The translations under genes and the position numbers were made by a program. From the NCBI GenBank assembly GCA_037388825.1, contig JARRJV010000007.1, positions 1 through 35,889 on the forward strand: a stretch of DNA of 35,889 bases. The letters are read 5' to 3'. The notes under the pieces were generated by a model, which did not search any database, had not been told where the DNA came from, and worked only from the letters and a program-made list of their open reading frames with translations. Shown here one piece after another: positions 7,713-16,432 of this stretch (its first letter is position 1; the number at the start of each line of letters is the position of its first letter). This stretch comes from Acidiferrobacteraceae bacterium (GTDB lineage Bacteria > Pseudomonadota > Gammaproteobacteria > Acidiferrobacterales > JAJDNE01).

Positions 7713-9095
7713 GTGCTTGGCAACCTCAAAGGCAAGGGTCTGCGCGAGCGTTATCACCGCGAGGTGAACCGTCGTCTGTGGCTGGTCAATGTCGACCAAC
7801 TGCCGCGCCTGAAGCGGTGGGCTGTGGTGTCGCTCCGTATTGCCCACGCCGTGTTTCGGGAACTGCTCGACGGGCACCTGAACCTGCGCGCCATGAGCCT
7901 GGTCTACACTACGCTGTTGTCGCTGATCCCGTTGCTGGCCCTCGCTTTTACCATCTTCAAGGCCTTTGGTGCCTACCGGTACCTCGAGCCACTTCTTGCA
8001 AACACCCTCGCCCCCCTGGGCCCCAAGGCCAATGAGATTGTCAGTGGCACCATCAACTTCGTCGCCAATGTAAAGGTCGGTGTCATGGGGGCCGTTGGTG
8101 TGGCAATGCTGCTGTATACCTCCGTTTCCCTGATGCAGAAGATCGAGCGCTCCTTTAACTACGCCTGGCACGTGCGCTATCACCGGCGGCTGATCGATCG
8201 CTACCGCGATTATCTTGCGGCTCTGATGGTTGGGCCCGTGCTGGTGGTGGTCGCTTTCGGTATCACCGCCAATATCCTCGCCAACACCTTCGTGCAAAAG
8301 CTGTTGGCCTTCGCGCCCGTAGGCGCCCTCTATACAATGGTCACGACCTTGTTGCCGTTCCTGCTGGTCGTCGCCGCATTCACGGTGTTCTACGTGCTGA
8401 TTCCAAATACACGGGTGAAGCTGCGCGCGGCTTTTGCCGGTGCGTTGTTCGCTGCCTTGATGTGGGAAATCGTCGGCCGGGTATTCACCGCCTTCATCGC
8501 TGGCTCCGCACGTTACGACATCGTCTACTCCGCATTGGCGGGCCTGATCGTGTTCATGGTGTGGATCTATATCTCCTGGTTGATTCTGCTGGTCGGCGCC
8601 GTGATCGCCTACTACGTACAGAATCCGGAACATCTTGCCGCCGGTGAACACGAGGTGCGGTTGAGCAACGTCCTCGCCGAGCGTCTGGCCCTCGGCGCCA
8701 TGTACCTCATCGGTCAGCGGTACTACGATCAGGAAAAGCCCTGGACCGTGGACGACCTCGCTCATCATTGCCACGTACCGGCCGATGCGATGGCCTCGGT
8801 AATCGAGCCGCTGGAACATCGCGGCCTGTTGGCGCGCACCGACGACGATCCGCCGGCCCTGTTGCCGGCAACACCGCCCGACACCACACCGGTCAAACGC
8901 ATCCTCGATGCCATTCGCAGCGACCGTGGCGGTGGTGCCATCACCCTGGCGCGCATCCCGACCCATCCACAGGTGGTGAAGCTGTTTTCCGAGGTCGACG
9001 CGGCCGTCGATACCATGTTGCACGACCGGACGTTGAAGGATTTGGTTGAAGCAGGATCTGAGACGGGCGAGAGCCCGTCTGGCGAGACAAGTTAG
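7713..9095 (+). CDS. YihY/BrkB-family inner membrane protein with C-terminal extension
   Basis: A 460-residue protein starting at GTG 7713. Residues ~45-305 form the YihY/BrkB (UPF0761) membrane domain, with family motifs LRAMSLVYTTLLSLIPLLA, about six hydrophobic helices and the conserved YDIVYSALAGLIVFMVWIY stretch. These proteins were once annotated as RNase BN, but that assignment was to another gene; the function is unknown. About 140 residues follow that the ~290-residue E. coli protein lacks. They include a winged-helix-like stretch (PWTVDDLAHHCHVPADAMASV, then LEHRGLLAR). The last dozen codons coincide with a hairpin repeat that opens the neighbouring repeat island, so the natural C-terminus may have been altered. 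It is a lone gene. Confidence 0.88.
   Translation: MLGNLKGKGLRERYHREVNRRLWLVNVDQLPRLKRWAVVSLRIAHAVFRELLDGHLNLRAMSLVYTTLLSLIPLLALAFTIFKAFGAYRYLEPLLANTLAPLGPKANEIVSGTINFVANVKVGVMGAVGVAMLLYTSVSLMQKIERSFNYAWHVRYHRRLIDRYRDYLAALMVGPVLVVVAFGITANILANTFVQKLLAFAPVGALYTMVTTLLPFLLVVAAFTVFYVLIPNTRVKLRAAFAGALFAALMWEIVGRVFTAFIAGSARYDIVYSALAGLIVFMVWIYISWLILLVGAVIAYYVQNPEHLAAGEHEVRLSNVLAERLALGAMYLIGQRYYDQEKPWTVDDLAHHCHVPADAMASVIEPLEHRGLLARTDDDPPALLPATPPDTTPVKRILDAIRSDRGGGAITLARIPTHPQVVKLFSEVDAAVDTMLHDRTLKDLVEAGSETGESPSGETS
9061..9080. repeat. Palindromic hairpin in the last codons of the YihY gene
   Basis: AGACGGGC and GCCCGTCT form perfect 8-bp arms around GAGA. The hairpin encodes the ETGESPS tail of the upstream protein and is followed at once by other hairpins of the repeat island. 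It may act as a 3' hairpin, or mark repeat DNA that has entered the gene end. Confidence 0.5.
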
Positions 9096-9300
9096 TTGGG
9101 TTCGCCTGCGGCGAGCTAACTGCAAGTATGCCGGTGGCTGACCGGCAGCAGGTTACTTTCTCTTGCTTGTCCAAGAGAAAGTAAGCAAAGAGAAGGACAC
9201 CCCGGTCGCTCACCCGCTATCGCGGGTCCCCTGCGCTCCTCGTTCGGACCGGGTGCTCGGGAACTCGCCGGCCGGGAACACCGCCCGGCTCGGGCTCGAC
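9091..9300. repeat. Repeat unit A of an inverted pair
   Basis: The order from the left is: a hairpin with TCGCC-tgc-GGCGA at its core (9102-9114), a hairpin GCCGGT/ACCGGC (9130-9146), a perfect 13-bp-arm hairpin (9153-9165 with 9172-9184, loop CTTGTC), then a GC-rich block ending in a 37-base segment (9262-9298). That last segment recurs in inverted orientation at 10058-10094 with a single mismatch (36 of 37). The TCGCC-tgc-GGCGA core recurs on the far side of unit B. Together these define a mosaic repeat seen twice, head to head, around the orphan ORF at 9461-9844. It resembles repetitive extragenic elements rather than coding DNA. Confidence 0.6.
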
Positions 9301-9460
9301 ACCCCTCGCACTTGTTCCGGTCCTCACTGCGGTGCTCGGTGAGCTCCGACGGGGATGAAGAATTCCGAAGACAAAAGAACGCCTTCTCTTGCCTGAACCG
9401 GCGGCAAATAGTCATGCAACGAAGGAGCGCCGCAATTCGGTGCCGGGGTTGATAGCCTTG
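9301..9460. other. Non-coding stretch between repeat unit A and the orphan ORF
   Basis: Together with unit A this makes the gene-free stretch after the YihY gene. It is mixed-composition DNA with no convincing ORF, promoter or terminator. Frames that stay open across it give Arg/Ser/Pro-rich translations typical of repeat DNA. Confidence 0.35.
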
Positions 9461-9844
9461 TTAGGCGCCGCTCTTGGATTCGCTATTTCGGCGAAATTCG
9501 CCCGGCGTGACAACGGTGTCGGACCATGCCGTAACGCCACCCGAGCGGATGTAGCGACGAAGGACCCCTTTTTCTGGGTATGACACGTTGGAAATGAAAC
9601 TCGGATACTTGGAAGGCCCGCCGCGGCGCTCGTTCAGGCGAGAGTGCAAAATAAATTGGCCATTCCAACCTGCGACCTGTCCGACCAAGGTCCGCAATAC
9701 CTCCATCTCTGAGTCCAACGAAATGCGATTGGCAGGGACGTGCTCATGAAATACTTCAACTACGTTGCCCTCTTCGTATTGCTGAACGCGGAAGCACTTT
9801 TCTTTGCGGCTTAGCATGGGACAAATCTTGTATTCTTCGTACAT
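9461..9844 (-). CDS. Orphan ORF of 127 residues inside the inverted-repeat island
   Basis: An ATG at 9844 opens a 127-residue frame of balanced composition (MYEEYKICPMLSRKEKCFRV at the start), unlike the Arg/Pro-rich shadow frames around it. No signal peptide, membrane helix or known motif is visible. The GC content is lower than in the flanking repeats. There is only a weak ribosome site (CAGG). It is enclosed by the two inverted repeat units, which suggests that it arrived with them or lies in a hot spot. It may be a real accessory gene, a remnant, or a chance frame. I do not recognise the family. Confidence 0.4.
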   Translation of the reverse strand: MYEEYKICPMLSRKEKCFRVQQYEEGNVVEVFHEHVPANRISLDSEMEVLRTLVGQVAGWNGQFILHSRLNERRGGPSKYPSFISNVSYPEKGVLRRYIRSGGVTAWSDTVVTPGEFRRNSESKSGA

Positions 9845-10057
9845 GGCGCCTGATTTTGGGTAGAGGTCAGATCGCTAGCGGTCGACTGGGCTGTTTTGCC
9901 ATGCATAGTAGCATCTGCTTTGACGTGGTTTGAAATCGTTCAGCAGCAGGCACGCAAGATTCCCGTGTTCGTCGTTGAGCCTGATTTTCTGTCTTTTCTA
10001 GCGACTTCGTTCGCGCCGAGCATCGCAAGGAAAAACCGCCAGGCGCGAATCCCTGTT
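9845..10057. other. Non-coding stretch between the orphan ORF and repeat unit B
   Basis: No gene is supported here. One frame is open on the plus strand from 9896 through unit B, but its translation runs into repeat sequence and ends in a peptide typical of translated palindromic repeats, so it is not called. Confidence 0.35.
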
Positions 10058-10330
10058 CGAGCCCGAGCCGGGCGGTTTTCCCGGCCGGCGAGTTGGATGA
10101 GCGCCCGCGGTTTTTTCGAGAAGCGCAGGAGTAAGCGAACGCAGGAGCAAAATGGTTTTGGTGACTTTTGCCGTAACAAAAGTCACCCGGGGGTGCAGGG
10201 GGCGGAGCACCCCGCTAGCAATCGCCGCAGGCGACAAGAAACAAACTGGATTCCCGCTTCCGCGGGAATGACGAGTACGGGGGCGGAACCCCGCTGAGTA
10301 GCCTTTCAACTCGCCGCAGGCGACAACCCA
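10058..10330. repeat. Repeat unit B, inverted copy of unit A
   Basis: It begins with the 37-base segment (10058-10094) that is the reverse complement of 9262-9298 apart from one base. Then comes a hairpin with perfect 11-bp arms (10160-10170 with 10177-10187, loop CCGTAA), matching the position of the big hairpin in unit A. Two diverged tandem pieces follow, each running from GGGGGCGGA to TCGCCGCAGGCGACAA (about 10198-10236 and 10279-10326). The TCGCCGCAGGCGA core is the inverse of the one in unit A. A dRS3-like palindrome lies between the tandem pieces. There is no gene in this stretch. Confidence 0.6.
10250..10269. repeat. dRS3-like palindrome
   Basis: ATTCCCGC and GCGGGAAT form 8-bp arms around TTCC. 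This form matches the dRS3 type of short palindromic repeat known from Neisseria and common as similar copies in other proteobacteria, where it can serve as a target for integration of filamentous phage or other elements (family knowledge). Confidence 0.55.
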
Positions 10331-10340
10331 CCCAAACGAG

Positions 10341-10374
10341 TACAATAACGTTCCCTGGCGCCGACCGGGCGCCA
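10341..10374 (+). promoter_or_regulatory. Candidate -10 element and operator-like dyad upstream of the GlcG-like gene
   Basis: TACAAT (10341-10346) is a 5/6 match to the -10 consensus, with only a poor -35. It lies just past the end of repeat unit B. Ten bases on, TGGCGCC and GGCGCCA (10356-10362 and 10368-10374) form a 7-bp inverted repeat around GACCG. This would lie at the transcript start or in the leader, as an operator or an RNA hairpin. Confidence 0.35.
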
Positions 10375-10401
10375 CCTGACCAACCGTATGGAGGATCTGC
10401 C

Positions 10402-10893
10402 ATGAGAATCTGTGCGCTATTGCTGTTCAGTCTGTTCGCCGCCAGCGCGGTCGCCGCCGAACCCCCCTATGTGAAGACCCGTGTCTTGTCCGTGGAATCG
10501 GCCAATGCCGTGGCCATGGGTGCAATTCGGGCGTGTACCAAGGAGGGCTACCAGGTCGCGGTCGCGGTCGTGGATCGCAACGGGAACCTGCTGGCGTTCA
10601 TTCGCAATCCATTGGCTGGAGGTCACACGATCCAACTTGCAAAGGACAAGGCCTTCACCGCCGCGACCCTGCAGGGATCGACCCTGGAACTGGGACGCAG
10701 CGTGAGATTCCTTCAGGGTGTGAAACACATCAGCACCATCGGCGGCGGCGTAGCCATCAAGGCCGGCGGCCAGATGTATGGTGCCGTCGGTGTGTCGGGC
10801 GCGCCCATGAAGAAGAAGCCTGGAGATCTGGATGATCATTGTGCCCAGGAGGGCATCAAGGCCATACAGGAAGAATTGGAATTCGCTTCGTGA
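10402..10893 (+). CDS. Secreted GlcG/HbpS-family (DUF336) protein
   Basis: A 163-residue protein with a signal peptide (about residues 1-18, cleavage after AVAA) and one GlcG/HbpS-like domain. Recognisable motifs are VAVAVVDRNGNLLAFIRN, the KAFTAATL stretch, the central GGGVAIKAGGQMYGAVGVSGA and the C-terminal DDHCAQEGI. The family includes the heme-degrading/heme-binding HbpS and proteins of glycolate or propanediol loci; here export to the periplasm suggests heme or cofactor binding, which is inference. The ribosome site GGAGG is well placed before ATG 10402. It is a single gene facing rdgB. Its promoter region borders the repeat island. Confidence 0.86.
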   Translation: MRICALLLFSLFAASAVAAEPPYVKTRVLSVESANAVAMGAIRACTKEGYQVAVAVVDRNGNLLAFIRNPLAGGHTIQLAKDKAFTAATLQGSTLELGRSVRFLQGVKHISTIGGGVAIKAGGQMYGAVGVSGAPMKKKPGDLDDHCAQEGIKAIQEELEFAS

Positions 10894-10937
10894 CTGAATA
10901 GGCAACAGCACGAGAAGACTTGTTGTTGCTCGGAGCG

Positions 10938-10957
10938 GTTGCGACGAGTCTCGCAAC
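10938..10957. terminator. Hairpin between the convergent GlcG-like gene and rdgB
   Basis: GTTGCGA and TCGCAAC form perfect 7-bp arms around CGAGTC in the 96-bp gap between two convergent genes. No T-tract follows on either strand, so termination is possible but unproved. Confidence 0.3.
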
Positions 10958-10989
10958 GGTGTGGTGGCTGGTGTATCCGGCTCTGGAAT

Positions 10990-11598
10990 CTAGCCGTGTA
11001 TGCCAGCCTCGCGCAGGGCATCGAGCAGTTTGCGCAGCGCCTGACCACGATGACTAAGGCGGTTCTTTTCTTCCGCAGGCAATTCAGCCGAGGTGCAGCC
11101 GCGATCCGGTACGAGGAACACCGGGTCGTATCCGAAGCCGCCGCTGCCGCGGGCCTCGGTCAGGATTCGGCCTTCCCAGGTTCCCTGGCAGATGATGGGG
11201 GTGGGGTCGTTTCCGTGGCGCATGTACACCATCAGGCACTGGAAACGGGCGCTGCGCTCTTCTTCCGGTATGCCTTCCAATTCCTTCAGTAACTTGTTCA
11301 GGTTCTCCGTGTCGCCCGCGCCCTTGCCAGCGAAGCGCGCGGAATAGATTCCCGGTCTCCCTTCCAGGGCATCGACCTCGATTCCGGAATCGTCGGCGAT
11401 GGCCGGCAGGCCCGTGAGCGTCGCCGCGTGGCGCGCTTTGAGGATGGCGTTCTCGACGAAGGTCAAGCCGGTCTCCTCCGCCTCGGACACGTCGAATTCG
11501 GATTGCGGTACGACGTCGAGTTCGAGCGGCGCAAGCAACTGCCCGATCTCGCGCACCTTGCCCGGGTTGTTGCTGGCGAGGACGATGCGTGCGCTCAA
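10990..11598 (-). CDS. rdgB: XTP/dITP diphosphatase (HAM1/RdgB)
   Basis: This 202-residue house-cleaning enzyme hydrolyses dITP, XTP and ITP to monophosphates, keeping deaminated purines out of DNA and RNA. Family motifs are present: [12 protein letters not shown] at the N-terminus, [26 protein letters not shown], the GFGYDPVF substrate loop and the SHRGQAL end. The start is TTG 11598, two bases after the rph stop, so translation is probably coupled to rph. Length and motifs are normal. It is the last gene of the minus-strand run kinase-phosphatase-rph-rdgB. The usual next gene, hemW, is not adjacent here. Confidence 0.96.
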   Translation of the reverse strand: MSARIVLASNNPGKVREIGQLLAPLELDVVPQSEFDVSEAEETGLTFVENAILKARHAATLTGLPAIADDSGIEVDALEGRPGIYSARFAGKGAGDTENLNKLLKELEGIPEEERSARFQCLMVYMRHGNDPTPIICQGTWEGRILTEARGSGGFGYDPVFLVPDRGCTSAELPAEEKNRLSHRGQALRKLLDALREAGIHG

Positions 11599-11600
11599 GA

Positions 11601-12317
11601 TCAGAGCCCCAGGGCCTGACGCTGTTGCGCGATCAGCTGCGCCGTTCCCTTGCGTGCCAGTTCGGTCATGGCCAGCATCTCTTCCATGGTGAAGGTCGCG
11701 CCTTCGGCCGTTCCCTGGATCTCGATGAAGCGACCATCCTCGGCCAGCACGAAATTCATGTCGGTCTCGGCGGTGGAGTCCTCGTCATAGTCCAGGTCCA
11801 GTACCGGTGTACCCTTGTAGATGCCACAGGATACGGAGGCGACCAGTCCCTTGAGCGGATTGGGCTCAATCAAACCCTTTTTGCGGATGCCCTCGATGGC
11901 ATCGACCAGGGCGACACAGCCGCCGGTGATGGAGGCGGTGCGGGTTCCGCCATCGGCCTGAATTACGTCGCAGTCCACGGTGATGGAGCGTTCGCCCAGG
12001 GCCCCGAGATCCACGGCGGCGCGCAGGGAGCGGCCAATGAGACGCTGGATCTCCATGGTGCGTCCGCTTTGTTTTCCGCGGGCGGCCTCGCGTGCCATGC
12101 GCAGGCCGGTGGAGCGGGGCAGCATGCCGTACTCCGCCGTTATCCAGCCCTGCTGTTTGCCCTTGAGAAAACCGGGAACTCTCTCCTCGACGGTCGCGTT
12201 GCACAGCACGCGGGTGGCACCGAACTCCACCAGTACCGAACCCTCCGCGTGACGGGTGTAGTGCCGCGTGATGCGGATGTCACGCAATTCATCGGGTGCG
12301 CGTCCACTCGGTCGCAT
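11601..12317 (-). CDS. rph: Ribonuclease PH
   Basis: A 238-residue phosphorolytic 3'-5' exoribonuclease that trims the 3' ends of tRNA precursors. It has the family signatures [12 protein letters not shown] at the start, [17 protein letters not shown], the stretch [11 protein letters not shown], the Arg-rich [13 protein letters not shown] loop and the D-containing [17 protein letters not shown], and is full length with no frameshift. AAGGAG lies five bases before the ATG. It is followed by rdgB after two bases. Upstream, 56 bp away, is the PP2C phosphatase gene. In E. coli rph is divergent from yicC; here two signalling genes are inserted between them. Confidence 0.97.
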   Translation of the reverse strand: MRPSGRAPDELRDIRITRHYTRHAEGSVLVEFGATRVLCNATVEERVPGFLKGKQQGWITAEYGMLPRSTGLRMAREAARGKQSGRTMEIQRLIGRSLRAAVDLGALGERSITVDCDVIQADGGTRTASITGGCVALVDAIEGIRKKGLIEPNPLKGLVASVSCGIYKGTPVLDLDYDEDSTAETDMNFVLAEDGRFIEIQGTAEGATFTMEEMLAMTELARKGTAQLIAQQRQALGL

Positions 12318-12373
12318 GATGACTCCTTGGATTCTTGTGAAACGGGGCGGCCGCGGGCCGCGAGGGGTGGATG

Positions 12374-13315
12374 TTACCGTTTTGACAGGTAATCATCGAG
12401 GAAGGATTCGAGTTTTCCGATCTCCTCGTCCAGGGATTTGGATGTCTTCAGGTTCGGAAGCGGTTCTTCGGCCGACGTGGTGGCTTCGCCCCCGCGCCCG
12501 GCGGTGGCCTGGGCCCAAAGCGCCGCCTGGTCCACCTCGCCCGCGGTGCCGTGCTGGCGCGAGGGCGCGGTCGTGGTCGCGTCGTTCCAGCGCAGGCAGG
12601 CGGCGGTGATGTTGTCGGAAGAGGAACCCATCTTGGATTCCGCCTCCAGCAACATGTCCACGAGCCCGTCCTCAAGATCCCCGCCGGACAGAAAGCTCTG
12701 GATCTCGTCCACGTCCATCGCCTCCCACAGGCCATCGGAGCAAAGCAGCAGGGTGTCACCCTTGTGCATCCGGGTCTCCCGCCCCAGGCGGATGGAGGGT
12801 TCATGCGGACCGCCGACGCATTTGAGCAGACGGCTCTTCTCCGGGTGGTCCTTCATCTCTTCTTCGCTGAGCACGCCCTCTTCGTGTAGCTTCTGCGTCA
12901 CCGAGTGATCACGCGTGCGGGTTTTGACCTTTCCGTCGCGAAACAGATACAGGCGTGAATCCCCGACATGGGCCCAGTATGCGTAACCGTCCTGCACCAG
13001 TAGCAGCACGCAGGTGGTGCGCGGTTGAATCGGTGGTTTTTGGGCGCCCCCCATGGCATTGATGGCGTTGTGGGCCTGCAGGATGCTCAGCGCCAGGAAA
13101 GCGGATGGCTGTTCGATCACCGGCCGGCGGATGGACTGGAAGGAACGGATCGTGCGCTGTACCAGAAGCTCGGCCGCGAGTTCTCCGCCCTCGTGACCGC
13201 CGAGGCCATCCGCCAATACGACGAGGACGGAGTTGTCCCGTTCGGCATAGGCCGCGCGATCCTGATTGCCACTGCGGCCACCACGCAAGCTGTAGTCGGC
13301 GATCTGGTACTTCAC
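12374..13315 (-). CDS. PP2C-family Ser/Thr protein phosphatase with acidic C-terminal tail
   Basis: A 313-residue metal-dependent phosphatase. It has the metal-binding and catalytic motifs in order: [47 protein letters not shown] and [10 protein letters not shown]. The catalytic domain ends near residue 243; a low-complexity Thr/Ala/Glu-rich linker and a short acidic helix ([18 protein letters not shown]) follow. There is no membrane segment. The start is GTG 13315, with AGGA eight bases upstream inside the end of the kinase gene. It is encoded nine bases after the Ser/Thr kinase, and probably reverses that kinase's phosphorylations. The C-terminal tail may be a docking element; that is inference. 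Confidence 0.93.
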   Translation of the reverse strand: MKYQIADYSLRGGRSGNQDRAAYAERDNSVLVVLADGLGGHEGGELAAELLVQRTIRSFQSIRRPVIEQPSAFLALSILQAHNAINAMGGAQKPPIQPRTTCVLLLVQDGYAYWAHVGDSRLYLFRDGKVKTRTRDHSVTQKLHEEGVLSEEEMKDHPEKSRLLKCVGGPHEPSIRLGRETRMHKGDTLLLCSDGLWEAMDVDEIQSFLSGGDLEDGLVDMLLEAESKMGSSSDNITAACLRWNDATTTAPSRQHGTAGEVDQAALWAQATAGRGGEATTSAEEPLPNLKTSKSLDEEIGKLESFLDDYLSKR

Positions 13316-13324
13316 AATTTTTTC

Positions 13325-14275
13325 CTACCGCTGAAGACGGGGCCAGTTTAGTCGTCCCGTCAGCTTCTCCCAAAAACCGGGTTCCTCCTCATCGATCCAT
13401 TCCTGGTTGAGGAATTCCACCAGTTCGGAAACAGATTGTGGTCGCTGGGTCTGGTCCATGTGCAGGCACCAGTCCACGGAGTCCAGCAGGCGGCGCGAGT
13501 AACGACCGGCAAATCGTTTGGTCGCGGGTTTGAGTGTGTCCTTGTTCGCGCGGTCGGGGGAGCCCACGGGCGCCTTGCCTTCCATGCAGGCATAAATGGT
13601 CGCGCCGATGGCATACAGGTCCGTCCACGGACCGATGTGACCGTTGCGATGCTGTTCCAGCGGGGCGTAGCCCACCGTCAGGGTATTGGGGCCGGAGCGA
13701 AGGCGGCTGATCAGGGGCTGGCGCGCGGCGCCAAAGTCCAGCAGCAACGGCCGTCCACCGGCGCGGATGTAGATATTAGCCGGCTTGATGTCCAGGTGAA
13801 GCAGGCTGTTTTTGTGCAGTTCGGCGAGGCCGCCCAGGAGCTTCGGGAAGATCGTCATGATGAAGTGTTCGCTCAGCCGGCCGGAATTGCGTTTCACGTA
13901 CCAGCGCAGGTCGTGACCCTTGTGGAAATCCATCACCATGTAGACCGTGTTGTTGGCGCGGAACACATCGCGTACCTTGACGATAAACGGGTGATCCACC
14001 TTGGCCAGGGCCGCGGCCTCATTAAAAAAGCGGCGGATACCTGCGGCTGCGGTGTCGGTGGTGTCCACCGAGACGTACTCGATGCTGGCGTCCTCGCGGC
14101 GTCGCGCCTGGTCCAACGGCAGGAATTCCTTGACCACGACTTTCTTGTGGCTATCGGTGTCGATCGCTTCATAGACCACGCTGAATCCGCCACCACCGAT
14201 GGTGCGGTCAATGGTATAGCGATTCAGTTTGTGGCCTGGTCGCAGTGCGTGCTGCAGGCTCGATGATGCTGCCAT
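13325..14275 (-). CDS. Soluble Ser/Thr protein kinase (Hanks type, non-RD)
   Basis: A 316-residue kinase with the glycine loop IGGGGFSVVYEA, the ATP lysine Lys49 (VVVKEF), catalytic Asp162 in HLDIKPANIYI, and DFG Asp180. The activation segment ends in the unusual YAPLEQHRNG. The catalytic Asp follows Leu instead of the Arg of RD kinases, so activation-loop phosphorylation may not be the switch. It has no membrane segment and no sensor domain. I chose ATG 14275 because the kinase domain follows directly; the frame stays open to 14446 but that stretch is the intergenic region shared with the divergent yicC. It is the first gene before PP2C, rph and rdgB. The fold resembles the kinase domain at 24233-26443. 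Confidence 0.88.
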   Translation of the reverse strand: MAASSSLQHALRPGHKLNRYTIDRTIGGGGFSVVYEAIDTDSHKKVVVKEFLPLDQARRREDASIEYVSVDTTDTAAAGIRRFFNEAAALAKVDHPFIVKVRDVFRANNTVYMVMDFHKGHDLRWYVKRNSGRLSEHFIMTIFPKLLGGLAELHKNSLLHLDIKPANIYIRAGGRPLLLDFGAARQPLISRLRSGPNTLTVGYAPLEQHRNGHIGPWTDLYAIGATIYACMEGKAPVGSPDRANKDTLKPATKRFAGRYSRRLLDSVDWCLHMDQTQRPQSVSELVEFLNQEWIDEEEPGFWEKLTGRLNWPRLQR

Positions 14276-14444
14276 ATGTATCGAAATCCGGTTCGCGCGA
14301 CGTGGTGCCTTCGGGAGGCGCCGCTGTAGTATTCCCGACCCCCGCTTCAAATCATAGTCCACGGGCGAACGCCCGTTCCAGCGGCGGGATTCCCGGCGCA
14401 AAACGGTATACCATCGGCCACCAGACGAACAACGGATTAACCCC

Positions 14445-15937
<1,493 letters not shown>

Positions 15938-16063
15938 ATCGCCCCGGGCGGTGGAAAAAGGATTACAACATCAGTAAGATAGCCGGCCCGCGTCGGCCCG
16001 GGGCGCGAAATTCGCCTCCCCGGGAAAAACCCGAGCTAAACTGGATCAGGAGTAGAGAAGCCC

Positions 16064-16432
16064 ATGGCCCGTGTTACAGTTGAAGACTGTCTGGAGAATG
16101 TCGAGAATCGATTTCAGCTTGTGTTGGTGGCGGCGCGCCGTGCGCGGCAACTGGTAGGGGGAGCCGAACCCTGTGTCGAGCGGGAGAATGACAAACCGAC
16201 CGTGCTGGCCCTGCGTGAGATCGCCGGCGGGTTTGTCACCAATGCGATCCTGGACGAAGCCGCGCAACAAACCGAGGCGGGACTAGATGTCGATGAAGAC
16301 ACCCTCAACGAACTCCGCGTCGCCCCTGACGACCTCGCCGGAGTCATCGGCGAAGCCATCCCCGAAAGCGAAGAAGCTCCGGAAGAAGGCGAATCGCAAT
16401 CCGGCGAAGCCGAAGAGCCCTCGGAAGACTGA
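16064..16432 (+). CDS. rpoZ: RNA polymerase omega subunit with long acidic tail
   Basis: A 122-residue omega subunit; typical gammaproteobacterial omegas have about 70-91 residues. The conserved part is clear: [31 protein letters not shown], the [16 protein letters not shown] core. After about residue 75 the protein is a Glu/Asp-rich tail ([12 protein letters not shown]-like composition) ending EEPSED. This tail is encoded by the same 146 bases as the spoT N-terminus, in another frame. Omega binds beta-prime and, in E. coli, helps form a ppGpp site on RNA polymerase (established knowledge). A ribosome site (CAGGAG) precedes ATG 16064. It is cotranscribed with gmk and spoT by position. Confidence 0.95.
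   Translation: MARVTVEDCLENVENRFQLVLVAARRARQLVGGAEPCVERENDKPTVLALREIAGGFVTNAILDEAAQQTEAGLDVDEDTLNELRVAPDDLAGVIGEAIPESEEAPEEGESQSGEAEEPSED
16287..16432 (+). other. Dual-coding overlap of rpoZ tail and spoT head
   Basis: These 146 bases are read in two frames. In the rpoZ frame GAA-rich codons give an acidic Glu tail; one base on, in the spoT frame, the same run gives AAG codons and a basic Lys/Ser/Pro head ([16 protein letters not shown]). No ATG, GTG or TTG exists in the spoT frame between 16296 and the conserved SpoT domain, so the overlap is needed unless a CTG is used. Confidence 0.75.

Noticed and set aside
7632-9125. Long open frame (497 codons) on the minus strand
   Set aside because: It is antisense to the YihY gene and is rich in Gln/His/Asp/Gly without any recognisable domain.
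9116-9415. Open frame of 99 codons on the minus strand across unit A
   Set aside because: It is composed of translated hairpins and GC-rich repeat, with no ribosome site and no coding character.
9896-10297. Open frame of 133 codons on the plus strand in repeat unit B
   Set aside because: Its end (IPASAGMT and similar) is the typical translation of dRS3-like palindromes, so it is repeat DNA and not a gene.
10198-10330. Possible CRISPR array from repeated TCGCCGCAGGCGACAA segments
   Set aside because: Only two diverged copies about 90 bp apart exist here, with no regular spacers and no cas genes. They belong to the inverted mosaic repeat.
16064-16432. Possible frameshift error that falsely lengthens rpoZ
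   Set aside because: Both the rpoZ and the spoT frames are uninterrupted and end or start cleanly, and the long tail is of uniform acidic composition. An error cannot be fully excluded without reads, but nothing in the sequence demands one.
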